Positions 41,460 through 48,104 of a DNA stretch of 48,104 bases are shown piece by piece. The DNA is from Candidatus Obscuribacterales bacterium (lineage in GTDB: Bacteria > Cyanobacteriota > Vampirovibrionia > Obscuribacterales > Obscuribacteraceae). The notes beneath the pieces are model-generated. The model was not told the origin of the DNA, made no database searches, and saw nothing but the letters and a program-made list of their open reading frames with translations. The position numbers and the translations under genes were made by a program. The stretch lies in the NCBI GenBank assembly GCA_949127735.1, contig CASBPX010000183.1, positions 1-48,104 of the forward strand, in the 5' to 3' direction. Position 1 is the first letter of the stretch; the number at the start of each line of letters is the position of its first letter.

Positions 41460-41927
41460 ATGATTGATACACCTAAAGTAGTTGAAGGTTCTGCCAGACA
41501 GATTGCTTACATTCATCTGACTGTGCCCCGTGACGAAATTCAGTTTGTGATGGGACCAGGAATTACTGAAATTGTAGAAACAATTACTGCTCACGGCATT
41601 GCTATCACCGGGCCGTGGTTTACGCATCATTTGCGGCGACCAACAGATAGCTTTGATTTCAATATTTGCTTCCCCGTGGCCACGCCTGTTAAGGAAATAG
41701 GAAGAGTGAAAAACGGCAAAATTGCCGCAGCACAGACCATTCAAACCGTCTATCAGGGCCCTTATGAAGGGCTGGGTGATGCCTGGGTTGAATTCATAAA
41801 ATGGATTGACAATTCTAATCACGAAACCGGTGAAGATCTTTTCGAATGCTATGTACAAGGTCCACAAACTAGTGATGACTCTTCCACCTGGCGCACCGAA
41901 TTGAGTCGTCAGCTAGTCACCAAATAG
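41460..41927 (+). CDS. GyrI-like (AraC effector-binding) domain protein
   Basis: A 155-residue stand-alone GyrI-like/SRPBCC-type small-molecule binding domain: VPRDEIQFVMGPGITEIVE, IAITGPWFTHHLRRP, FDFNICFPVATPV, then the QTIQTVYQGPYEGLGDAWVEF segment that includes the conserved glutamate region. The frame extends to 41442, but ATG 41460 has GGAGA six bases upstream. It is followed after 13 bp by the second LRR gene, probably in the same transcript. Ligand unknown. Confidence 0.85.
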   Translation: MIDTPKVVEGSARQIAYIHLTVPRDEIQFVMGPGITEIVETITAHGIAITGPWFTHHLRRPTDSFDFNICFPVATPVKEIGRVKNGKIAAAQTIQTVYQGPYEGLGDAWVEFIKWIDNSNHETGEDLFECYVQGPQTSDDSSTWRTELSRQLVTK

Positions 41928-41940
41928 TGAGTATCAAATA

Positions 41941-42930
41941 ATGGCCAGCATTGCTTTGCGGCTATGCATTTTAATACTTCTATTTGGTTTATGCGAGGTC
42001 GCTTTCGCTCAGCAATATGTGCCGCAAGAAATTGAATTTGACGCACCGTCGTATCCAGCTAGAGTGATTGAATTTCCCAAGCAGTACTCGATTGGGTCGT
42101 TAAAGATGGTTCCGCTCAAAGAAGGCATTGGTCGCCAGCTAGAAGTCACAGCCCGCGGCAAAGTGACAGTGCCTGCTGGGTATTGTTCTTTTTTTTCTGC
42201 CCAAAGGCAGTATTTGGATCATCCGGAAATAGCGAAAACATTGCCGGTTAATGCCTTTGATTCTGTCCAAATGTCTGCCACTGCTGTTGGTGACGCTGAA
42301 GCGGGACAATTGGGCAAAGCTCTGGCAAGTATCGTTCGTTTTAAAAGTGTGCGTCAGGTGGTGCTTGATCGCTCTGATGCCAATGACGCTGATATTGCAC
42401 AATTGGCTAGCCTTCCAAATCTACAGAGGCTCTCGGTCTTTTCTTGTGAAGCCAAAGGGGCATTTTTAAAAGATTTCACTGCCATGCAGAGTCTGAAAAG
42501 TTTGCGTCTGTCGCAAAATTATATCAACTCTGATTATCTTCAATATTTGTCTAAAATGCGCAATCTCGAATATCTATTTTTTGTGCGTTGCATGCTCAAA
42601 GACGACAGCTTGCGACATATTTCGCAGTGCACTAAGCTTATACGCCTTGATATAGCGCGCAACCCCGATGTGACAGATAAGTCTTTAAGGTACATCAAGC
42701 AACTGAAGAAGCTTCAATTTCTAAGTGTAGACGAAACCCAGATTACTCTGCGGGGACTTTTGTCGCTAAAAGGTCTGCCTCTGCATATTCTGGCCAGATC
42801 AGACGCCGGTTATTCGGCCAAAGATCTAGCGCTCATACGCAAAACTTTTCCTGGAGTGGTTGTTGGTCAAAAATTAAAGCAACACGCAGTGGATCAGGAC
42901 ACCAAAACTATTTATGCACCACTGCATTAG
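41941..42930 (+). CDS. Exported leucine-rich-repeat protein 2
   Basis: A 329-residue protein with signal peptide (LCILILLFGLCEVAFA) and the same layout as the LRR protein at 36353-37345: an N-terminal domain with IEFPKQYSIGSL, a cysteine followed by R-x-Y...P and PVNAFDSVQ, then leucine-rich repeats (LPNLQRLSVFSCEAKGAFL, MQSLKSLRLSQNYINSDYL, CTKLIRLDIARNPDVTDKSL, LKKLQFLSVDETQITLRGL), and the same YAPLH end. It follows the GyrI-like gene and converges on the oxalate decarboxylase gene. Confidence 0.87.
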   Translation: MASIALRLCILILLFGLCEVAFAQQYVPQEIEFDAPSYPARVIEFPKQYSIGSLKMVPLKEGIGRQLEVTARGKVTVPAGYCSFFSAQRQYLDHPEIAKTLPVNAFDSVQMSATAVGDAEAGQLGKALASIVRFKSVRQVVLDRSDANDADIAQLASLPNLQRLSVFSCEAKGAFLKDFTAMQSLKSLRLSQNYINSDYLQYLSKMRNLEYLFFVRCMLKDDSLRHISQCTKLIRLDIARNPDVTDKSLRYIKQLKKLQFLSVDETQITLRGLLSLKGLPLHILARSDAGYSAKDLALIRKTFPGVVVGQKLKQHAVDQDTKTIYAPLH

Positions 42931-42935
42931 TTTGA

Positions 42936-44177
42936 TCATTTGAAGATTGAACTGCCTGGCAAACTAGAAGAATTTGGATTGCTGAATAGCCCTTGCCTCT
43001 TTCGCAAAACTTCAATAATGTCTGGTTTAACACCAAAATTTGTCTGTAGCAGTTCAGCTGGATTGCTGGCCAACCATTGGGACAGTGAAATTTCTTGATA
43101 GTTGCCGCTGTTGAAGACAGCCAGCATCTCACATTCTTCTGCACCAATTGATTCTATGTAGTGACCACAACCCATAGGCACGTAGCCGACGTCTCCGGGA
43201 GCAAACTCCCGGGTGATCTTGCGACCTTGCGACCCGAAGACAGTCATGCGGGCGCGACCTTTGATGTAATACTGCCATTCATCAGCGTTTGGATGCCAGT
43301 GCATCTCGCGGATGGCCAGTGGTGCCAATTTGAGAATAGCACCAGACATGGTGGCGGATATTGGAAAATCCTTTTGCGATACCAGATTGAAAGTGCCGCC
43401 GGCGACTATTTCTGGTCGCTTGCTGCCCAGACGAAAGCGATGAGTTAACGGAGGCGGGTTGCCGCTGGCTGCTGGAGGATCTAAGGGCAGTGCCGGCGGC
43501 ACCGGACCCTGAGCAATGTAGACTTCTGATTTGGGAAAATTATCGAATGCCGATACAGGCAAATTAAATTGTTTGGCTAGTACTTCTTTAGGCGTTTGCG
43601 CAATCCAATCACTTAGACTGAACGTGGCAAATTCAGAAAAATAACCGCTGTCAAAAACCAATATAAAGTGGCACTGTTCGTTGCCTAATCCTTGAATTGA
43701 ATGTCCATGACCGCGGGGGAAATACCAGACGTCTCCGGGACCAAAATCTTTAATTTCAGAATGACCTTCTGGATCGACAACGGTCACCCGGCAATGGCCC
43801 TCAATCACATAAGACCACTCAGCTGCGTTAGCGTGCCAGTGCAGTTCTCTTAATGCGCCTGGCTTGAGAAACATTGATACGCCAGCCAGCCCTTTCGAGA
43901 TTGGAAAATTCATGGCGGTGGCTTCGTTAGAAGATCCACCGGGATAATCTTTCATGGGCTGCTTGCCAAGTTCGTATTTGATTTCGGGCATTGAATCTTT
44001 TGACGCTAAATCTTTTTGCGAATCTTTCTGCGAATCTTTCGCCAGTTCTACGGCGTCGGCGATGGAACGAATGGTTTTGCTACTTCCAGATTGAGAAGAG
44101 GCCATGGCAGGTGTGAGCGTAGTTGCAAACAATGTAAAAATTGATACTACTGAAGCAGCGAAGCGAAGCGAATACAT
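42936..44177 (-). CDS. Secreted bicupin oxalate decarboxylase
   Basis: A 413-residue manganese enzyme that splits oxalate into formate and CO2. ATG 44177 (MYSLRFAASVVS, AAGGA upstream) gives a clean signal peptide ending TPAMA; the frame extends to 44279. Cupin 1 has HWHANAAEWSYVIEG and PRGHGHSI (H113, H115, E120, H159); cupin 2 has HWHPNADEWQYYIKG and GCGHYI. The lid after cupin 1 reads FSEFATFSLSDWIAQTP, close to the SENST lid of the Bacillus enzyme, and keeps the glutamate needed for decarboxylation rather than oxidation. It diverges from the formate-dehydrogenase-like gene, which could consume the formate. Confidence 0.9.
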   Translation of the reverse strand: MYSLRFAASVVSIFTLFATTLTPAMASSQSGSSKTIRSIADAVELAKDSQKDSQKDLASKDSMPEIKYELGKQPMKDYPGGSSNEATAMNFPISKGLAGVSMFLKPGALRELHWHANAAEWSYVIEGHCRVTVVDPEGHSEIKDFGPGDVWYFPRGHGHSIQGLGNEQCHFILVFDSGYFSEFATFSLSDWIAQTPKEVLAKQFNLPVSAFDNFPKSEVYIAQGPVPPALPLDPPAASGNPPPLTHRFRLGSKRPEIVAGGTFNLVSQKDFPISATMSGAILKLAPLAIREMHWHPNADEWQYYIKGRARMTVFGSQGRKITREFAPGDVGYVPMGCGHYIESIGAEECEMLAVFNSGNYQEISLSQWLASNPAELLQTNFGVKPDIIEVLRKRQGLFSNPNSSSLPGSSIFK

Positions 44178-44319
44178 CCTGACATTCCTTTTTTTGATTA
44201 CTCTGTGCCCGAAAGCGGCGTCAAGTTTACCATTCGCACTGTAGAGGTTGTTCCTAAAATGTGGCTCACTGCTGTGCAATTTGCTAAAATCAAGAGGTTG
44301 TATTTAGCAAGGGGAGCCA

Positions 44320-46632
44320 ATGTCTAATTTGGATGGCGGCAAGAAAGCAGATAAACCAAAATTGAAAAAGCCCCCCTATTCGCAGCACAATTATTCGCAT
44401 GCGGCAGCGGCCTGGGGAGCTGCCATGAGCGTTGGCCGAATACTTGTGGAGCAGGGTCAAATCGTAGATGGAGTAAGGGCCATTTTCAAAATGAACCACG
44501 AGAATGGTGGTTTTGATTGTCCCGGTTGTGCCTGGCCTGACGACCGTCAGGGTCTGAAAATGGACATCTGCGAAAACGGCATCAAGCACGTCACCTGGGA
44601 GATGACCAGAAAACGCGTTGACCGTGAATTTTTCGCCGCTCACACAGTGACGGAGCTCATGGAATGGAGCGATTTTGCGCTGGAGAACGAAGGGCGATTA
44701 ACGGAACCCATGGTTTACGATGCAGCCTCAGACCGCTACAAACCAATCTCGTGGGAAGACGCCTTCAATCTCATAGGTGAGCGTTTGCGTGTACTTCCCA
44801 GTGCCAATGCCGCTTCGTTTTACACCTCAGGCCGGCTATCAAACGAAGCTACTTTTTTGTATCAACTTTTTGCCAGAGAACTGGGCACCAATAATTTGCC
44901 AGACTGTTCAAACATGTGTCACGAAGCCAGTGGCCGCGCCTTGACGGCGTCTATCGGCACAGGCAAGGGCACAGTTGATTTACTGGATTGGCAGAATGCT
45001 GATGCTATTTTTGTTATTGGCGTCAACGTAGCGACCAATGCCCCTCGCATGCTCACGGCCCTGGCTGATGGCGTCAAGCATAGAGATATGAAGATCGTAC
45101 ATATCAATCCTTTAATTGAAGTGGCTGCCACCACTGCCATTACTCCACATGAAATTATGGACATGGTACTGATGCGTGCCACCACCACCAGTTCACTCAA
45201 TCTCCAGCCTTGCATTGGTGGCGATATGGCAATAATGCGCGGCATCGGCAAGTATGTGCTGGAACAAGCCAAAACAAAACCTGAGCTAATTGACTGCGCT
45301 TTCATCGATAAACATACTGCTGGATTTAGCGACTATGAAGCCGCCTGCGAAGCGACATCATGGCAAGAAATCGAGCGACAATCTGGCCTGAAAACTGAGC
45401 AAATCGTTGCCGCCGCAAAAATCTATATGGAAGCAAAATCATGCATCATCAGCTGGTGTCTCGGTGTTAGCCAACAGGAATATGGTGTGGATACGGTGCG
45501 TGAAATAGCAAACGTACTGTTGCTTAGAGGAAATATCGGCAGACTTGGTGCCGGTCCGTGCCCAATTCGCGGGCATAGTAATGTGCAAGGCAACCGCACC
45601 TGCGGCATTCACCATGCGCCATCAGAGGCCTGGTTGGCGCGTATGGACGCCGCATGTGGTATCACATCACCACGTGCGCACGGTCTTGATACGGTGCGCA
45701 CAATCGAAGGTATGTACAACGGCGACGTCAACGTGTTTGTTGGCATGGGTGGTAATTTTGCCTCGGCAACGCCCGACAGAGACCGCACCTATGAAGGTCT
45801 CAGGCGCTGTCAACTGACAGTGCAAGTTAGCACTAAACTGAATAGAAGTCATCTTGTGCATGGTAAAGAAGCGCTGATTTTACCTTGTCTAGGGCGCACC
45901 GAAAAAGATTTGCAGGCTTCAGGGCCGCAGCAAATTTCGGTGGAAGATTCTATGAGCATGGTGCATTTATCTAAGGGCATGAAAGAGCCGGCGTCACCGT
46001 TCTTACGCTCTGAACTGGCGGTCATCGCCGGTATGGCAAAGGCTTCTCTAGCGGAGACCAAAACACCATGGGATCAATATGTCGGCAATTATGATTTGAT
46101 TCGCGACAAAATGGCTGAAGCGATCTCTGGTTTTGAGAATTTCAATGCGCGGGTCCGCGAGCCGCTAGGTTTTCGTTTTCCGCAAGCAGCCCGGGAACTG
46201 AAGTTCAACACGGCAACCGGCCTTGCCAATTTTTCTACAGCCAAGTTGAACGATACTTTGCCGCCAGCAGGAATGCTGACAATGTTCACTATGCGCTCGC
46301 ATGATCAGTTTAATACCACTGTTTATTCTGACAATGATCGCTACCGTGGTGTAAAGAACTTGCGCACCCTGCTGCTTATGAATGAAGAAGACATGCGGGC
46401 TCGAAATCTGGAAGCTTTTGCCTTAATTGAAATAACGAGCTATGCAAAAGACGGATCTACTCGCAGCGTTCGCGACTTTCGCGCGGTGCCATATAACATT
46501 CCGCAGGGTTGTGCGGCAGGCTACATGCCTGAGTGCAATGTGCTTTGCCCCATAGGTGACTTTAGCGCCCAAAGTGCTCAGCCAATGATGAAACAGATAG
46601 TTATTCAAGTAACTGCCGGTGGTGCCGAATGA
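44320..46632 (+). CDS. FdhF/YdeP-family molybdopterin oxidoreductase
   Basis: A 770-residue formate-dehydrogenase-like molybdoenzyme. The N-terminal iron-sulfur region has FDCPGCAWPDD and DICENG (C67, C70, C84), as in YdeP. The molybdenum ligand segment reads SNMCHEASGRALTASIG, with Cys200 where E. coli FdhF has selenocysteine, followed by the same His. Further motifs: ADAIFVIGVNVATNAPRML, NVLLLRGNIGRLGAGPCPIRGHSNVQGN and the C-terminal molybdopterin domain with TMRSHDQFNTTVYSDNDRYR. AAGGGGAG precedes ATG 44320. No signal peptide. Activity on formate is inferred from FdhD coupling and the divergent oxalate decarboxylase; YdeP itself is linked to acid resistance. Confidence 0.93.
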   Translation: MSNLDGGKKADKPKLKKPPYSQHNYSHAAAAWGAAMSVGRILVEQGQIVDGVRAIFKMNHENGGFDCPGCAWPDDRQGLKMDICENGIKHVTWEMTRKRVDREFFAAHTVTELMEWSDFALENEGRLTEPMVYDAASDRYKPISWEDAFNLIGERLRVLPSANAASFYTSGRLSNEATFLYQLFARELGTNNLPDCSNMCHEASGRALTASIGTGKGTVDLLDWQNADAIFVIGVNVATNAPRMLTALADGVKHRDMKIVHINPLIEVAATTAITPHEIMDMVLMRATTTSSLNLQPCIGGDMAIMRGIGKYVLEQAKTKPELIDCAFIDKHTAGFSDYEAACEATSWQEIERQSGLKTEQIVAAAKIYMEAKSCIISWCLGVSQQEYGVDTVREIANVLLLRGNIGRLGAGPCPIRGHSNVQGNRTCGIHHAPSEAWLARMDAACGITSPRAHGLDTVRTIEGMYNGDVNVFVGMGGNFASATPDRDRTYEGLRRCQLTVQVSTKLNRSHLVHGKEALILPCLGRTEKDLQASGPQQISVEDSMSMVHLSKGMKEPASPFLRSELAVIAGMAKASLAETKTPWDQYVGNYDLIRDKMAEAISGFENFNARVREPLGFRFPQAARELKFNTATGLANFSTAKLNDTLPPAGMLTMFTMRSHDQFNTTVYSDNDRYRGVKNLRTLLLMNEEDMRARNLEAFALIEITSYAKDGSTRSVRDFRAVPYNIPQGCAAGYMPECNVLCPIGDFSAQSAQPMMKQIVIQVTAGGAE

Positions 46633-47474
46633 AAATCGCCGATCAAGACTCTGCAATTGTTGAAGTAGAAACAGATAAAGTGGTAGGACGGTCTGCGCAG
46701 TCTTGCGTTGATAATTTGTCGGTGGAAGAGCCGCTGGAAATCTGCATCACTGCGCAGGTGGATGGTGAATGCCTGACTCAAGTGGTGGCTGTGACCATGC
46801 GTACTCCAGGTGATGACAAAGATCTGGCTGCTGGTTTTTTATTTTGTGAAGGAATAATTTCAGTACCCGATGAAATTGTGGAAATTGTCAGCGACAAATG
46901 CAATTCGATCAATGTGACTTTGGCCAACGATGTTAAAGTCGATGCTCAAATCTTTGAGCGTCATTCGTTTATGGCGTCTAGCTGTGGCGTCTGTGGCAAG
47001 AAGTCAATTGCCGCTGTGCGAATTAAGAGAAACTATCAAAGCATTGATCACCTGCCCTTGCTCAAGCCCGAATTTATTCATGCACTGCCTGATGCTCTGC
47101 GCGCTGTGCAAGCCGCTTTTGCCTCTACCGGTGGTATTCACGCCTCTGCCTTGTTTGACCTTGAAGGTAACATCATTGTTGCCAGAGAAGATGTGGGCAG
47201 GCACAATGCACTAGATAAAGTAATCGGCTCTCAATTTGTGATGGAAGCCCTGCCACTTAGTCAAAGCATTTTGCTAGTCAGCGGTCGCGCCAGCTTTGAG
47301 TTAGTGCAAAAGGCTGCTCACGCCGGTATTCCGGTGCTGGCGGCAGTGGGAGCCCCATCAAGTCTGGCGGTGCAGTTAGCGAGAGAATGCGGCATGACAC
47401 TTTTAGGTTTTGTCAGAGACAATCGCTTTAATGTGTATGCTGGTGGTGAGCGTGTGATTGGAATTTCTTATTAA
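46629..47474 (+). CDS. fdhD: Formate dehydrogenase sulfurtransferase FdhD
   Basis: FdhD passes sulfur from the cysteine desulfurase to the molybdenum cofactor of formate dehydrogenases. The 281-residue protein has the transfer cysteines in MASSCGVCGKKS (C119, C122), GFLFCEGII, ASTGGIHASALFD, REDVGRHNALDKVIG and the C-terminal LVSGRASFELVQKAAHAGIP, GAPSSLAVQLA and GFVRDNRFNVYAG motifs. The start overlaps the molybdoenzyme stop (ATGA), so the products are made together and FdhD very likely serves that enzyme. An inverted repeat (ACCACCGG at 47478, CCGGTGGT at 47529) follows the stop but has a 43-base loop. Confidence 0.96.
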   Translation: MKIADQDSAIVEVETDKVVGRSAQSCVDNLSVEEPLEICITAQVDGECLTQVVAVTMRTPGDDKDLAAGFLFCEGIISVPDEIVEIVSDKCNSINVTLANDVKVDAQIFERHSFMASSCGVCGKKSIAAVRIKRNYQSIDHLPLLKPEFIHALPDALRAVQAAFASTGGIHASALFDLEGNIIVAREDVGRHNALDKVIGSQFVMEALPLSQSILLVSGRASFELVQKAAHAGIPVLAAVGAPSSLAVQLARECGMTLLGFVRDNRFNVYAGGERVIGISY

Positions 47475-47724
47475 TACACCACCGGTAGTGCGCAAGTCTT
47501 TGTCGGCATTTTTTTGACGAATGAACATCCGGTGGTTACACCTAGACTGCAGAGCTCTTCTATATGGCCGTTCCGCTTTGAAACCATGGTCGCTTATTTA
47601 ATAATGTGAGGCCCAGCTGTGGCCCTTTCGGAGCTCTGAAATTCAAATTTGAAGCAAAGATAAGCTGAATCGGCCCATAGCCTTCGCGCTCATTGGACCG
47701 CTGTGTTAGACTAAGTCTTCGTCC

Positions 47725-47796
47725 GGGCGATTAGCTCAATGGTGGAGCACCTCGTTTACACCGAGGGGGTTGGGAGTTCGAGTCTCTCATCGCCCA
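47725..47796 (+). tRNA. trnV: tRNA-Val (UAC)
   Basis: Full cloverleaf: acceptor GGGCGAT with ATCGCCC, D arm GCTC/GAGC, anticodon stem CCTCG/CGAGG with loop TTTACAC (anticodon TAC, read as UAC), T arm GGGAG/CTCTC with loop TTCGAGT, discriminator A. CCA is not encoded. Confidence 0.96.
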
Positions 47797-47805
47797 AGAC
47801 TTATG

Positions 47806-47840
47806 GAGAGCGGTTTTCGAAAGAAAACCGCTCTCTTTTT
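47806..47840 (+). terminator. Intrinsic terminator after tRNA-Val
   Basis: A 13-bp perfect stem (GAGAGCGGTTTTC with GAAAACCGCTCTC) closed by a GAAA tetraloop and followed by TTTTT, 10 bp after the tRNA. The word TTTTTGGGGTA then occurs twice (47836-47846 and near 47850-47860). Confidence 0.93.
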
Positions 47841-48104
47841 GGGGTAGGCTTTTTGGGGTAACTTCTATACTGCTGCTATTCAAGCGAGCAAAGCGCAGAA
47901 GTCATGAGTGACCAAGACGAACTATTCCCGAATTAGATACGCGACTCTTTGTCCGTCAAACCGGATTGAAAAATTTCGTCGCATCCAGTTGAGTGAGCTG
48001 GTTTGTTTTACTTGTATGGAGTACTGATCCCTGACGTGGTAGTGCATCATTTTCTACCTGGTCTTTTATATGCAGAGATTTGTTCTTCGCATTGGGCTAA
48101 CCGC

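Noticed and set aside
42936-44177. Oxalate oxidase or seed-storage-like cupin
   Set aside because: The bicupin layout and the lid glutamate match the decarboxylase rather than single-cupin oxidases.
47478-47536. Terminator after fdhD from the ACCACCGG/CCGGTGGT inverted repeat
   Set aside because: The loop would be 43 bases with no T run after it.
47725-47796. tRNA-Val as attachment site for the recombinase remnant
   Set aside because: It is more than 6 kb from the remnant, and no copy of its 3' end was seen near the recombinase block.

Overview
Chromosomal segment of a bacterium of intermediate GC (near one half by eye, not computed). The mix suggests a non-photosynthetic relative of cyanobacteria, such as Melainabacteria/Vampirovibrionia of the Obscuribacter type. 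The hints are a prenyltransferase gene next to a divergent-PAP2 (DUF212) gene, a tRNA without encoded CCA, many exported TPR and LRR proteins, and large lineage-specific proteins of unknown function. This placement is inference only; no rRNA or other phylogenetic marker except smpB is present.

Layout. 1-6.3 kb: GNAT protein, smpB, an exported glycoside-hydrolase-like protein, a small exported protein and a HEAGH metallopeptidase. 6.3-10.4 kb: a shredded histidine-kinase remnant, a lipoprotein, a divergent histidine kinase/response regulator pair, and two tandem small genes that arose by local duplication. 10.4-16 kb: a probable lipoprotein, a protein with two ribbon-helix-helix units, then a leftward operon of acyl-CoA dehydrogenase, membrane protein, polyprenyl synthetase and DUF212 protein. 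16-18.1 kb: an overlapping pair of S66 LD-carboxypeptidases, the second lacking its catalytic residues. 18.1-22 kb: leftward operon of OppD-type ATPase, NAD(P)HX repair enzyme and TonB-C/TPR lipoprotein. 22-30 kb: small protein, exported tyrosine phosphatase, channel-like TrkA-N protein, truncated HypD-like protein, YIP1-type membrane protein and a membrane spermidine-synthase-like protein. 30-35 kb: DUF4239 protein, a 45-residue membrane protein, a leftward response regulator-Fur-MerC operon, and its divergent histidine kinase, paralogous to the 7-9.6 kb pair.

35-43 kb: TPR and LRR exported proteins coupled by ATGA, then a leftward block (a 359-residue protein and a large protein with a possible cysteine-protease core, in frame with a decayed tyrosine recombinase), then a GyrI-like protein and a second, paralogous LRR protein. 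This block looks inserted between two related LRR genes. 43-47.5 kb: a secreted bicupin oxalate decarboxylase diverging from a formate-dehydrogenase-like molybdoenzyme (FdhF/YdeP family) and the sulfurtransferase FdhD. Together these suggest oxalate to formate to CO2. The right end holds tRNA-Val(UAC) and a strong terminator.

The most interesting items are the pseudo-LD-carboxypeptidase pair, the HypD-like protein without its cluster domain, the recombinase remnant fused to a large unknown protein, the oxalate/formate module, the duplicated small genes with conserved ends and divergent centres, and the histidine-kinase scar. There is no CRISPR array, intact insertion sequence or rRNA.
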